Positions 9,689 to 18,400 of a DNA stretch of 64,000 nucleotides are shown piece after piece. Within the stretch, counting starts at the first letter, position 1. Every line of letters begins with the position of its first letter. Both the position numbers and the translations under genes were made by a program. The stretch lies in NCBI GenBank assembly GCA_001595385.3, contig LVEI03000001.1:2013501-2077500 (forward strand). The letters are read 5' to 3'. This DNA comes from Deltaproteobacteria bacterium GWC2_55_46 (GTDB taxonomy: Bacteria > Desulfobacterota > GWC2-55-46). The notes below the pieces were generated by a model. It was given only the letters and a program-made list of their open reading frames with translations. It made no database searches and was not told where the DNA came from.

Positions 9689-10906
9689 CTAAAAAGAGAG
9701 CTTGTTGTCCTCTTCAACTATGGCCTTCAACCGTTCGAGTATCCCAGGTGTTGCGGAGATGACCCTGTTCCAGTTGGGTATCATCGGCGCTCCCAGCGGG
9801 TTTTCCATTATCGTGCTGGCGGCGTCTATTATCGAATGGGTGAAGGCGTCTACCATCCGTGCCTCCTCGTGGCGGTCGAAGAAGAGGCCGTTTATGGCCG
9901 CGTCGCCCTCGTACTTCACTATGTTGTCCTCGGCCATCTTGAGGTAGGCGGCCATGAGAGATTTGAAAAAGCCGTCTGAGAAGACGACACCCTCTGAAGC
10001 GAGGGTCCTGAATATGGACTTCGCTATGTCTATGCTCATCTTCATGAGCCCCGTGGAGGGGTCTTCGGCCGATAGGGGCTGGTGTTTGTGCTCATAGTTC
10101 TCCGCTATGTCGACCTGGCATATCCGCTTTGCCGAGTAGTTCCTGTAGACCTCGGCGAGCATCCCGACCTCGAGCCCCCAGTCCCAGGGGACCCTGTTTA
10201 TCCTGGCCACGTCTATCGTCATGGAGAACTCGCCGGCAAGCGGGTATCTGAAGCTGTCGAGGAAGTCGAGGAACGGGCGGTCTTTGCACATCCTCTGGAG
10301 GGCCCTCACCAGCGGGGCGAGGAAGAGCCTTGTGACCCTGCCGTGCATCCTGTCGGTCACCCTCGCGTAGTAGCCCTTGCAGAAGACGTAATCGAGGGTA
10401 GGGCTTACTACAGGGTAGCAGAGCCTCTCGAGGAGCTCGATACTGTAGTTCTGGATGTCGCAGTCATGGAGCGCTATGACGCTCGACCTGCCGCTTGATA
10501 TCACATACCCGTACGCTGTCCAGGCCGACCTGCCCTTGCCGTCCTGCCCCGGGCTTACTCCCTTTTCCTCGAGAGTCCTGTAAAGCTCGCTTATCCTCCT
10601 GCCGCCTGTGTGTATTATGGTCACGTCCTGCGGCAGGGTGGACATGAACTCCTTTACCTCCCTGAACTCCTCGTCCGAGGCAGGGCCGAGGGCGAGCACT
10701 ATCTCACGGAGGAAACGCGCTCCCTTAAGCTCCTCCACTATGCCCTTCATGGCATCGCTTCGGACGTCCGTGCAGAGCGCGGGCAAGACCAGGGCTATTG
10801 GGCGCGCAAGGCTATAGAGCTCAAGCTCGGCCACAAGCCGCTCTGTCTTAGGCCTTCCAAGCCTGTGAAATGTGGTTATGGCGCCGGCATGGTAGAAGTC
10901 AGCCAT
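9689..10906 (-). CDS. gpgS: Glucosyl-3-phosphoglycerate synthase (GpgS-like GT-A glycosyltransferase)
   Basis: A 405-residue soluble GT-A glycosyltransferase. Visible family features are the metal-binding HDCDI motif near residue 147, KGYYARVTDRMHGRVTRL near 183 and FRYPLAGEFSM near 221, matching GpgS enzymes that transfer glucose from an NDP-sugar to 3-phosphoglycerate. The product is dephosphorylated to glucosylglycerate, a compatible solute. Two mechanosensitive-channel proteins, a second glycosyltransferase and a sugar-phosphoglycerate phosphatase lie upstream on the same strand, which strongly supports an osmolyte role. It follows the MscS gene by 115 bases containing a hairpin, so it may be transcribed separately. 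Confidence 0.78.
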   Translation of the reverse strand: MADFYHAGAITTFHRLGRPKTERLVAELELYSLARPIALVLPALCTDVRSDAMKGIVEELKGARFLREIVLALGPASDEEFREVKEFMSTLPQDVTIIHTGGRRISELYRTLEEKGVSPGQDGKGRSAWTAYGYVISSGRSSVIALHDCDIQNYSIELLERLCYPVVSPTLDYVFCKGYYARVTDRMHGRVTRLFLAPLVRALQRMCKDRPFLDFLDSFRYPLAGEFSMTIDVARINRVPWDWGLEVGMLAEVYRNYSAKRICQVDIAENYEHKHQPLSAEDPSTGLMKMSIDIAKSIFRTLASEGVVFSDGFFKSLMAAYLKMAEDNIVKYEGDAAINGLFFDRHEEARMVDAFTHSIIDAASTIMENPLGAPMIPNWNRVISATPGILERLKAIVEEDNKLSF

Positions 10907-10996
10907 GTGTCATCTCCTTGGCGGATTGGACTGATAAAGGTTAGTCGGCCGGGGAACGGCTGTCAAGGGAGGTGTGGTAAAAGGGCCGGCCGGACT

Positions 10997-11020
10997 CCCC
11001 AGGGGCTCGATGCCCTGGGG
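10997..11020. other. GC-rich hairpin between mscS and gpgS
   Basis: CCCCAGGG (10997-11004) and CCCTGGGG (11013-11020) form a perfect 8-bp stem directly after the mscS stop codon. No T-tract follows on the minus strand, so it is not a canonical terminator. It may stabilise the upstream transcript or partially reduce read-through into gpgS. Confidence 0.5.
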
Positions 11021-11021
11021 T

Positions 11022-12080
11022 TCATTGTTTTATGTGTACGGTCCTGGTCGGGAACGGGAAGTCTATGCCCTCGGCCTTGAACCTATGGAAGATGCGCTTC
11101 CTTAATTCGTGCTGGACGGCGTACTGGTCGACGTAGGACGCGACCTGGCAGATGAGGGTGAAATCGAGCGAGTAGTCCCCAAAACCCGGGATGAACCTGA
11201 CAAATGGCGCATTTGGGTCGCCCAGGAGCCCGGGGACCTCTCCCACCGCCTTGCTCGCCTCGTCAACGAGCACCATTTCAACGTGGGACGGGTCAGAAGA
11301 GTAGCTGACGCCTATCTTCATCAACAAGGCCATCCTTTCCTCCGGCATGGAGTAGTTTGTGATGACGCTCTGGGCGAGCTTGTTGTTGGGCACGATTACT
11401 ATATTGTTTGAGAGCTGCCTTATCCTCGTCGTCCTCCACCCGATGTCGGAGACAAAGCCTTCCTCTCCGGTGGCCATTTTTATGTAGTCTCCTACCCTCA
11501 CCGGCTGCTCCATCAGTATGTGCATGCCGGCGAAGAAGTTGGAGAGCGAGTCCTGGAGCGCGAGCGCCACGGCGAGGCCGCCGACGCCAAGGGCCGTGAG
11601 CATCGGGGTTATCGATACGCCGAGGCCGTTAAGGATAATGAGGATGCCTATAGTGAAGATGACCGCCCTGATGACGGTCCTGGAAAGGCCGGTGACGGCT
11701 ATCCCGGCGGCGGATTTTTCGATGGAGCTTTGGGCGAGGCGCGCGACTATGCTGGCCGCGGCTATGGTGGCCGAAAAGACGATGAGTACATAGAGTGCCT
11801 TGAGCCCGTAGTTGACATACTCAGGGGGCAGCCCTGAGGTGGCGATCGTGATGTATATCGCAAGGGCGAGCGCCCAGAAGATGGAAGGGTGCCTGATGGA
11901 ATCTATTATGAAGTCGTCTGCCTTGGTATCGGTCCGCCGCGCCCATTTTGAAAGCCATCCAAGGGAGAGCTTTCTCGCGAGCAGGAGTACGGCCGCTATA
12001 AGGATGAACTCAAGTCCAAAAAAGACGAGTATCTTGAGAAGGCTTTCGTTTTGGCCGAATTTTTCCCAGAACGGCTGCAT
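11022..12080 (-). CDS. mscS: MscS-family mechanosensitive ion channel
   Basis: A 352-residue inner-membrane channel. Four hydrophobic segments precede the pore-lining helix, LGVGGLAVALALQDSLSNFF (near 165-185), whose Gly/Ala packing and following LSN motif are characteristic of MscS. The beta domain begins with VRVGDYIKMATGEEGFVSDI and a full C-terminal alpha/beta domain follows. Such channels release solutes on hypo-osmotic shock. Its position beside genes for a sugar-glycerate osmolyte suggests the two arms of osmotic adjustment, accumulation and release, are encoded together. Seventy-eight bases separate it from the upstream membrane gene. Confidence 0.9.
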   Translation of the reverse strand: MQPFWEKFGQNESLLKILVFFGLEFILIAAVLLLARKLSLGWLSKWARRTDTKADDFIIDSIRHPSIFWALALAIYITIATSGLPPEYVNYGLKALYVLIVFSATIAAASIVARLAQSSIEKSAAGIAVTGLSRTVIRAVIFTIGILIILNGLGVSITPMLTALGVGGLAVALALQDSLSNFFAGMHILMEQPVRVGDYIKMATGEEGFVSDIGWRTTRIRQLSNNIVIVPNNKLAQSVITNYSMPEERMALLMKIGVSYSSDPSHVEMVLVDEASKAVGEVPGLLGDPNAPFVRFIPGFGDYSLDFTLICQVASYVDQYAVQHELRKRIFHRFKAEGIDFPFPTRTVHIKQ

Positions 12081-12158
12081 CTTCTTTTGTCACACCTCCG
12101 GTGTTGTGGGATCGCGGGTAGTTTAACATCATCAAGGGATGTACGCAACCGTGAAGGC

Positions 12159-12851
12159 TCAGAGCTGGTCGATGTTGTCCCTGTCACGCCTGGCCAGGAG
12201 GTATTCTATTACTTTTTTCGCGTACTCCTTGCCTGCCGCGCCGAAGGCCACGGCCGCGGCGGCCCCGATGGTGCCGAAAAATATGACAAAGGCGGCAAGG
12301 ATTATATTCGGCGCTATATCGAGCTGTTCGAGGGCCATAGCGAAGACGAGTATGAAGAGGATGAGCCTCACCAGTTCGCTCAATAGCTTCGAGTATTCTA
12401 TGCCGGCGTTCACCGCCGCAATAAGCGCCGACCTTGCCAGGAAGTTGGCTATGAAGCACCCGAGGAAGACTATTATTACAGCCGAGAAAAAGCGGGGCAG
12501 GTAGAGGAAGAAGACCGATACCAGCGCGTCTGTCACCTTGTAGCCGAGGGTGGCGAAGCCGGCCATGAAGAAGAGCACGACTATGAACCAGTAGATGAAC
12601 GAGCCGATAAAGGCCGAGGGCGGCCCCTTTATGCCGGCCTTCCTGAAGCCGGTCGTGAGCCCTATCTGGTCGCTCCAGGCGTCGAGCCTTACGGCCCTGA
12701 AGCCCTTGAGGAGCAAAAATTCCACAAAGGCCGCGGCTATGAAGCCCGATACCGCGATGATCAATATTACGAGCAGGTCCGGGATGAACTCCAGGAGCTT
12801 GTCAATGAACGTCTCGAGGTGTTCTTTCAATTTTTCAAATATCCTGTCCAT
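12159..12851 (-). CDS. MscS-like conserved-TM-helix membrane protein lacking the beta domain
   Basis: A 230-residue membrane protein of about five helices, with an amphipathic N-terminus and a terminal helix rich in small residues, FGTIGAAAAVAFGAAGKEYA (near 195-214). This last segment resembles the pore helix of small-conductance channels, but the cytoplasmic beta and alpha/beta domains of MscS are absent. It fits the conserved TM-helix family often found beside MscS genes. Its start overlaps the end of the upstream glycosyltransferase gene by 17 bases. It may be an auxiliary channel subunit; function unproven. Confidence 0.75.
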   Translation of the reverse strand: MDRIFEKLKEHLETFIDKLLEFIPDLLVILIIAVSGFIAAAFVEFLLLKGFRAVRLDAWSDQIGLTTGFRKAGIKGPPSAFIGSFIYWFIVVLFFMAGFATLGYKVTDALVSVFFLYLPRFFSAVIIVFLGCFIANFLARSALIAAVNAGIEYSKLLSELVRLILFILVFAMALEQLDIAPNIILAAFVIFFGTIGAAAAVAFGAAGKEYAKKVIEYLLARRDRDNIDQL

Positions 12852-14130
12852 GTTCCATCCCTCCTTGCCAGTTGCCTGCCAGGTAGTCTCTTTGTCTTTC
12901 GTATTCGGCGCACACGTCCTCGACCACCGCTTCGGCCTCGTCGTCGCTCATCTCGGCAGTCTCCAGAAAAAACGAGGCGGTGCGGCCATAGTAGAGCGGG
13001 ATGAGGGATTTGAGAAGGTGTTCGGGCGGAAGCTTTCTGTGGTGGTAGGCAAGCATGTAGTCATAGATTATCCTCACCCAGGTCTCCTTGGGCAGCCGGA
13101 ATGACGCTGCATCCGCCCTCGACAGCCCCTCAAGCTCTTCCACTATGCCCTTGTCGATAAAGCCCGCCCACAAGCCGCTTAAGTTCTCGGCGCCTATCCT
13201 GAAGCTCCGGATCATCCCGTCCGTGTCGACCTTTATCGGGATGACGCCGACCGAGTACTTGAAGCCGAAGGTCGGCACCTCGCTTGAACCATGCCTTTGC
13301 CGCCACTCGTTGTTGTGCTTCTCCGTGAGCGACATGAGGGAGCCTACGACCTGGACGAACATGTCCTTCAGGTCCGCGCCGGGGTCCTTTGGGTCATGTA
13401 TCTTGGCCCCGAGATAGGACTGGCAGACATTGAAGCCGCCGGCCAGCGCCTCGGTCGTCATCCAGATGTCTATGCCGAACCTCGCTATGTCCGAGTCCCA
13501 TACGTCCTGCGCGAGATAGAACCTGGCCATCTCCCCTGAGAAGCCGAAGTCCCCGCCTATGGGCTGGCGTATCTTCCTGCCGTAGAGCGCCCTGGTGACA
13601 GGGTATATCATCGAGTTTGTGATGGTGCCGTCGTATTTATGCCTGCTGTAAAGGGGCGCGACGAAATCGAAGCCTTCCTTGTATACCGGAGAGAGGAGGA
13701 GCTCTACCCACTCCGGCGTTATCGAGCGGAGGTCCGCGTCGACTACGCAGCATGCCTTCGCGCCAAGGGCGGATGCCTTCTCGAAGATGGCCCTGAAGGC
13801 GCTGCCCTTGCCGGGGATGCCGTGGTAAGGCGTCGTTATCCTGTTGACAGGTGAGAGCCTGTGTGACAGGAATACCGCCTTGTGGTCCACGCTCGCGTTC
13901 AGTAGTATCTCAGGGGTGCTGTCGGTGGAGCCGCCGTCAGAGTTGATGATCACAGCCTTCTCGTAAGGGAAGTACTTGTCGAGCCCGGCGTCTACGGCGC
14001 CGACCACATGGGCTATGGTCCTCGCGTTGTTGTAGCTCGCTATGCCTACAACTATGTCGGCCCGGGCAGGATCGGCGCTGGCTGCCGCTATCTCATTTTC
14101 GTCAATTTCATGAGGCTCTGGCATCGGCAA
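12835..14130 (-). CDS. GT-A (family 2-like) glycosyltransferase, probable sugar-glycerate or sugar-phosphoglycerate transferase
   Basis: A 431-residue soluble glycosyltransferase. The nucleotide-binding start DIVVGIASYNNARTIAHVV (about 25-43), the SDGGSTDSTPE segment (about 65-75) and the metal-binding VVDADLRS motif (about 132-139) are clear. The IPGKGSAFRAIFEKA stretch resembles NDP-glucose/mannose-dependent transferases acting on glycerate or phosphoglycerate. It ends inside the MscS-like gene and starts four bases after the phosphatase, so it is tightly coupled to both. With GpgS and the phosphatase it could make glucosylglycerate by a second route or extend it to mannosylglucosylglycerate; sequence alone cannot decide. 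Confidence 0.75.
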   Translation of the reverse strand: MPMPEPHEIDENEIAAASADPARADIVVGIASYNNARTIAHVVGAVDAGLDKYFPYEKAVIINSDGGSTDSTPEILLNASVDHKAVFLSHRLSPVNRITTPYHGIPGKGSAFRAIFEKASALGAKACCVVDADLRSITPEWVELLLSPVYKEGFDFVAPLYSRHKYDGTITNSMIYPVTRALYGRKIRQPIGGDFGFSGEMARFYLAQDVWDSDIARFGIDIWMTTEALAGGFNVCQSYLGAKIHDPKDPGADLKDMFVQVVGSLMSLTEKHNNEWRQRHGSSEVPTFGFKYSVGVIPIKVDTDGMIRSFRIGAENLSGLWAGFIDKGIVEELEGLSRADAASFRLPKETWVRIIYDYMLAYHHRKLPPEHLLKSLIPLYYGRTASFFLETAEMSDDEAEAVVEDVCAEYERQRDYLAGNWQGGMEHGQDI

Positions 14131-14134
14131 ACCC

Positions 14135-14950
14135 CTAACAGGTATAGCCTTCGGCGCCCTTTATCGAATCGAGTATTCCGGTTACGGCCTTCTCCCAGCC
14201 TTGGGGCCCGGCCCCTTGAGCCTTTACAAGGCCCGGGACCTCTCCTATGTCGTTGTACCCTCCGTCATCGCCGACCAGCACAGGGTAATCGACGACCCTT
14301 AGGAAGGGGGCGTCGTTCAAGGCGTTTCCCGCGCCTATGGTCACTATCTTGCCGTAAAGCGCCCTGTAGAAGGACTTTAACCTTTCAACCGCCCCGCCTT
14401 TGTCATTCGGGCCGGTCATGTGGAAAAGGCGGCCCATGGTAAATGAGTATCCGGCCGCTTCCACAAGTCCTTTGGCCTCTTCAGGCGAGCCGTCCTCCAG
14501 AATAAACGGCTCATCGAAGTCCCTTTCCCTTGCAAGCCATGCTTCTTTCACCGGAAGACCTGTAAGGTTCGATATCTCTTCGTCGCTTAAGTCCCCGAAG
14601 CCCTTTATGGCCTTTCCGGAAGAGGCCCTTATACGGACAAGCGCCTGGCGAAGCTCACGGTAGTCGGTGCCGAGCCTTATTAGCGTATAGCCGTCGAGTT
14701 TTTCACCTTGTACGGGGAAGGGAAAGTATGACCCCGGGATGAATATGCCGCCCCCGTTCTCGGTAATGAACGGGTCTGTGTTTTTGAGGCGCGACCTTAT
14801 GTGTTCGACCTCAGCTCTGGTCTTGCTCGTGACGACCACAAGCGGGATCCCATCTTGTTTTATCCTCTCAAGGGCGCGCTCCGCTGGAGCGAAGGAGTAC
14901 TCTTCATCAAGGAGCGTACCGTCGAGGTCGGTAAATATAATGGCCTTCAT
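14135..14950 (-). CDS. HAD-IIB phosphatase, mannosyl-/glucosyl-3-phosphoglycerate phosphatase family
   Basis: A 271-residue HAD-superfamily phosphatase. Motif I is FTDLDGTLL with nucleophile D8 and D10, motif II is VVVTSKTRAE, motif III includes the lysine in GPNDKGGAV, and motif IV is IGAGNALNDAPFL. The ITENGGGIF segment and overall length match mannosyl-3-phosphoglycerate phosphatases (MpgP/GpgP/MggB). It would remove the phosphate from the GpgS product. The start at 14950 overlaps the stop of the antiporter gene by four bases (ATGA) and is preferred over an upstream start within that gene. Confidence 0.85.
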   Translation of the reverse strand: MKAIIFTDLDGTLLDEEYSFAPAERALERIKQDGIPLVVVTSKTRAEVEHIRSRLKNTDPFITENGGGIFIPGSYFPFPVQGEKLDGYTLIRLGTDYRELRQALVRIRASSGKAIKGFGDLSDEEISNLTGLPVKEAWLARERDFDEPFILEDGSPEEAKGLVEAAGYSFTMGRLFHMTGPNDKGGAVERLKSFYRALYGKIVTIGAGNALNDAPFLRVVDYPVLVGDDGGYNDIGEVPGLVKAQGAGPQGWEKAVTGILDSIKGAEGYTC

Positions 14951-15954
14951 AACGGTCCCCGGTAGATCAGGTAGATGTTCAGGGCCGCCAATACCATCAT
15001 CGAGATGGAGTCCCAACCGAGGCGCGTCGCCTTCCTCTCAGGGCGGTAGGTTATGCTTATGAGCACGATGGCCGTCATCAATATCGCAGTCATGCCGGTT
15101 ATCGCGTGCGCGGGAGAGATGCTTGATAGAAGAGGTCCCTTCGAATAGAGGATGTCGTCTACGGCAAGGAGGCCTATGTTGAACATGTTGCTCCCGAGGA
15201 GGTTCCCAAGGGCGAGGTCGGCGGCCCCTATCCTCATGGCCGAGAAGGATACCACCAGCTCTGGCAGAGTAGTGGTCATGGCAACGAAGACTGTGCCCAT
15301 GAAGCTTTCTCCGAGGCCGGTGGCCTCCGAGATATCAGCTGCGATGAAGGGCAGGGCGGTGGCGACAGCTAGTACCACCGCGGCGTTTATGATGTACATG
15401 AGCGCGGCCCTCTTCCCTGATATGTGGGTATACCTGAGTTTCTCGATCGTCTCTTCGGCGATCCTCTTGAGGTACTTTTTTTCGTAGTAGTAGACGACCC
15501 TGACTCCTACGATGTAGGCGGCCACTATGGCCGGGGTATACGCGCCGACGTGGAGAAAGGACGGCATCTGGTTTTTAAGCGTTATGGATGCCGTCACGAT
15601 GCCTATGAGCATGATCCCGAACCCGGCGGAAAGGACGTGGGATTGGCCAACCTTCAGGAAGATCGGGCTGACCTTGTCCATGGGGTCGAGGAGCGCGAGT
15701 ATCAGGAGGTTGAATACGCAGGCGCCGAGGATGTCTCCCACCGCTATGTCGGGGACGTCCGCGATGGTAACCGAGCTTAGCCCTGTAGCAAGCTCCGGCA
15801 GCGAGGTGATGCTGGCCAGTATGATAAGCCCTGTCCAGGCCCTGCCGAGGCCGGTCTTCTCGGCTATGACGTCCCCGTATTTCGAAAGCTTCGTGCCGCA
15901 CAATACTATAACCGCTGCCAGCGCCATGAATTCCACCCATAATACAGCCATCAT
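14947..15954 (-). CDS. CaCA-family sodium/calcium (cation) antiporter
   Basis: A 335-residue inner-membrane protein of about ten helices with the two inverted alpha-repeats typical of the family: TSLPELATGLSSV (near 50-62) with GDILGACVFNLLI, and TTLPELVVSFSAM (near 227-239) with GNLLGSNMFNIGLL. The glutamate in each LPE motif is the expected cation ligand. It is the first gene of the minus-strand osmoadaptation run and overlaps the phosphatase start. Known relatives exchange Na+ or H+ for Ca2+ and some move K+; which ion is used here is not predictable. Confidence 0.88.
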   Translation of the reverse strand: MMAVLWVEFMALAAVIVLCGTKLSKYGDVIAEKTGLGRAWTGLIILASITSLPELATGLSSVTIADVPDIAVGDILGACVFNLLILALLDPMDKVSPIFLKVGQSHVLSAGFGIMLIGIVTASITLKNQMPSFLHVGAYTPAIVAAYIVGVRVVYYYEKKYLKRIAEETIEKLRYTHISGKRAALMYIINAAVVLAVATALPFIAADISEATGLGESFMGTVFVAMTTTLPELVVSFSAMRIGAADLALGNLLGSNMFNIGLLAVDDILYSKGPLLSSISPAHAITGMTAILMTAIVLISITYRPERKATRLGWDSISMMVLAALNIYLIYRGPL

Positions 15955-16057
15955 ATCCCCCCGGCGGTCGATATTTAACTATATCTCACGCCCAGGTTTA
16001 CCGCAAATCTAAAGCGCATTGACTTGTGGCCCGCTTTGAATTTAAAATATCCCCGAT

Positions 16058-16882
16058 ATGCGAAAGTTCTTCACTATAGCGTTTTTATCTGTTTTCTGGC
16101 TTTCCTTCATCTCTGGTGAGGCTGCTGCCATCAAAGGAAGCGCGGCCATTGATGATGAGGTCCAGGTCATAGTGATAGATCCTGGCCACGGCGGGGACGA
16201 CACCGGGGCAAAGGGGCCATCAGGGGTCGAGGAGAAGGAGATAACGCTAAAGGTGGCCTTGAGGCTCGTCGAGGCGCTCAAGGAACGCTTCGATTGCAGG
16301 GTGCTCCTCACCAGGACGACCGACGTATTCATCCCATTGGGCGAAAGGACCGCCTTCGCGAACAGTAATAAAGCAGACCTCTTCATAAGCATACATGTCA
16401 ACGCCGCGCCGAACAGGGACGCCAGGGGTGTAGAGACCTTTTTCCTGAGCTTCGAGTCTACCGACGAGGACGCCAGAAGGGTGGCTGCCTTCGAGAACAG
16501 CGCCTCCGCCGGGATGAGCTCTGGTATATCCGAAGACAGCGGCGACTTGAAGGACATACTCCTTGATCTGGCGAACACGATGTCGCACCACGAGAGCTCA
16601 AGGCTTGCCGAGGTGATACATACCAGCGTGCTCGGCTCTACAGGCAGGGAGAACAGGGGGGTAAAGCAGGCCCCGTTCTCTGTGCTTGTCGGCGCCACAA
16701 TGCCCGCGGTGCTCGTCGAGGTGGGTTTCATATCCAACCCCTCGGAGGAAAAATGGCTTTCGTCCGGAAAGGACCAGGCCAGGATAGCGGAAGCGATAGC
16801 CGAAGGCGTCATGAGCTTCAAAAATATAATCACCAGGAAAAGAGGGTACATTGAGATCAGCGGCAAAGCAGCGCAGGAGTGA
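16058..16882 (+). CDS. amiC: N-acetylmuramoyl-L-alanine amidase (Amidase_3)
   Basis: A 274-residue exported zinc amidase that cleaves the lactyl-amide bond of peptidoglycan during cell separation. An N-terminal signal peptide (about 1-24, ending EAAA) is followed by [17 protein letters not shown] with the first zinc histidine, a glutamate in [12 protein letters not shown], the zinc histidine in [12 protein letters not shown] and the catalytic C-terminal glutamate in [10 protein letters not shown]. No AMIN domain is present, so septal targeting may differ from E. coli AmiC. Its 3' end overlaps rph by 32 bases. Confidence 0.88.
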   Translation: MRKFFTIAFLSVFWLSFISGEAAAIKGSAAIDDEVQVIVIDPGHGGDDTGAKGPSGVEEKEITLKVALRLVEALKERFDCRVLLTRTTDVFIPLGERTAFANSNKADLFISIHVNAAPNRDARGVETFFLSFESTDEDARRVAAFENSASAGMSSGISEDSGDLKDILLDLANTMSHHESSRLAEVIHTSVLGSTGRENRGVKQAPFSVLVGATMPAVLVEVGFISNPSEEKWLSSGKDQARIAEAIAEGVMSFKNIITRKRGYIEISGKAAQE

Positions 16883-17588
16883 CGGGAGAAGGGCGGACGA
16901 GCTCCGCCCGTTGAAGATAACGCGCGATTACCTCAAGTTCGCCGAGGGCTCGGTCCTGATCGAGATGGGCGACACCAAGGTCATCTGCGCCGCCACCGTC
17001 GAGGAGCGTGTCCCGCCCTTTCTGGCGGGGACCGGCAAGGGCTGGCTCACGGCGGAGTACTCGATGCTCCCCAGGTCATCGAAGAAGAGGATACAGCGGG
17101 AGACCGGCAAGGTCGGCGGAAGGACACATGAGATACAGCGCCTTATCGGACGGAGCCTGAGGGCGGTGGCTGACATGGACTCGCTCGGCGAGAGGACGGT
17201 CTATATCGACTGCGACGTGATACAGGCCGACGGAGGCACAAGGACAGCCTCCATAACCGGGGCCTATGTCGCGGTATACGACACCTTGAGGGAGCTTAAG
17301 AAGAAGGGCGTCTTAAGCTCGATACCACTTCTCGACTCGATAGCTGCCGTAAGCGTAGGCATAGTGCAGGGGGTACCTGCGCTTGACCTCAATTATGTGG
17401 AGGACTCGTCAGCCGACGTCGACATGAACGTCATCATGACCGGGAGCGGCCGTTTCGTTGAGGTCCAGGGCACGGCCGAGCACGCGCCTTTTACCAAAGG
17501 CGAGCTCTCGTCGCTTATCAACCTTGCCTCAAAGGGCATTAAAGAGCTTACCATTGCCCAGAAGAGGTCCCTCAATAAAAGACGTTAG
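16851..17588 (+). CDS. rph: Ribonuclease PH
   Basis: A 245-residue phosphorolytic 3'-5' exoribonuclease that trims tRNA precursors. It shows the family opening [34 protein letters not shown], the arginine-rich [12 protein letters not shown] and [15 protein letters not shown], which contains the phosphate-binding GGTR. The only start upstream of the conserved opening in this frame is TTG at 16851, within the amidase gene, giving a 32-base overlap and translational coupling. RdgB follows 16 bases later, a frequent rph-rdgB pairing. Confidence 0.92.
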   Translation: MRSAAKQRRSDGRRADELRPLKITRDYLKFAEGSVLIEMGDTKVICAATVEERVPPFLAGTGKGWLTAEYSMLPRSSKKRIQRETGKVGGRTHEIQRLIGRSLRAVADMDSLGERTVYIDCDVIQADGGTRTASITGAYVAVYDTLRELKKKGVLSSIPLLDSIAAVSVGIVQGVPALDLNYVEDSSADVDMNVIMTGSGRFVEVQGTAEHAPFTKGELSSLINLASKGIKELTIAQKRSLNKRR

Positions 17589-17604
17589 CTTCTACGCGAT
17601 CGAC

Positions 17605-18231
17605 ATGGATAAAAGGATGAGAATAGTCCTTGCCACAAAGAATGCCGGCAAGGCGCGCGAGATATCGAGCATCCTCGAAGGCGCGGGAGTTGAGCTGGTC
17701 ACGCTCGCGGAATATCCTGAATTGGAGCTGCCGCCAGAGACAGGAGAAACGTTCAGGGAGAACGCCCTCGCGAAGGCAAGGTTCACTTCTGCCGCCACAG
17801 GCCTTCCAGCGCTCGCTGACGACTCCGGCCTTGAGGTCGATGCCCTCGGAGGAAGGCCTGGCGTCCGCTCCGCTCGATACGCGGGAGCAGGCGCAACCGA
17901 CAGGGAGAATTACGAGAAGCTCCTTGCCGAGATGAAAGGCGTGCCGATGGAGTCGCGGGGCGCGCGCTTCAGGTGCGCTGTCGCGTTCGTCGGGCCTGGC
18001 GGGCCTGGCGGGATAGAAGAGCTTTTCGAGGGGTCGTTTTCCGGGTCAATATCTGAAGAGCCCAGGGGCAGGGGCGGCTTTGGATATGACCCCGTCTTCA
18101 TCGTCCCGGGAAGGGGTATTACTGTAGCGGAGCTTCCCCCCGGAGAGAAGGACAGATTAAGCCACCGGGCAAAGGCGCTCGAGGCGTTCAAGGTATTTCT
18201 CATCGGAAGAAAGAGAGAAAAAAAGAGCTGA
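17605..18231 (+). CDS. rdgB: XTP/dITP diphosphatase (RdgB/HAM1)
   Basis: A 208-residue house-cleaning pyrophosphatase that removes non-canonical purine nucleotides. The opening RIVLATKNAGKAREI, the ETFRENALAKA motif, ADDSGLEVDALGGRPGVRSARYAG, the RGGFGYDPVFIV segment and the terminal LSHRAKALEAF are all conserved. The start is either ATG 17605 (MDKRM) or 17617; 17605 is listed. The much longer frame beginning at 17458 lies within rph and is not credible. It is downstream of rph in the same operon. Confidence 0.92.
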   Translation: MDKRMRIVLATKNAGKAREISSILEGAGVELVTLAEYPELELPPETGETFRENALAKARFTSAATGLPALADDSGLEVDALGGRPGVRSARYAGAGATDRENYEKLLAEMKGVPMESRGARFRCAVAFVGPGGPGGIEELFEGSFSGSISEEPRGRGGFGYDPVFIVPGRGITVAELPPGEKDRLSHRAKALEAFKVFLIGRKREKKS

Positions 18232-18253
18232 AATAAAATTTCAAGTGGCCGCC

Positions 18254-18282
18254 TTGACAACCCCCAAACCCTCAATTAGACT
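18254..18282 (+). promoter_or_regulatory. Promoter of the cold-shock gene
   Basis: TTGACA (18254-18259) is followed after 17 bases by TAGACT (18277-18282). A small hairpin CTTACT/AGTAAG (18281-18297) overlaps the predicted start. The resulting leader of about 110 nt before the ATG at 18401 matches the long leaders of cold-shock mRNAs. Confidence 0.6.
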
Positions 18283-18350
18283 TACTCATTAAGTAAGGTA
18301 GTAGCAGGGTTTGGAAGCGCGAGGTAATCTTTAAAAAGGACCTGAAGTGC

Positions 18351-18397
18351 GAAAAACCCCTATTACTTATCAACTTCAAGAGAAAGGAGGGTTTTTC
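18351..18397 (+). promoter_or_regulatory. Candidate RNA thermoswitch hairpin over the csp ribosome-binding site
   Basis: GAAAAACCC (18351-18359) is perfectly complementary to GGGTTTTTC (18389-18397). The latter begins within the Shine-Dalgarno sequence AAAGGAGG (18383-18390) and ends three bases before the cold-shock ATG. Pairing would partly hide the ribosome-binding site, as expected for temperature- or factor-dependent translation of a cold-shock gene. Confidence 0.5.
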
Positions 18398-18400
18398 TTT

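Noticed and set aside
9511-9762. An 83-codon open frame after the DUF255 gene
   Set aside because: Its N-terminal part is a translation of the GTCATTGCG repeat and its end overlaps gpgS on the other strand.
16042-16866. A 274-codon minus-strand frame opposite the amidase
   Set aside because: Antisense to a well-recognised Amidase_3 gene; composition is Ser/Leu/Phe-rich and shows no domain.
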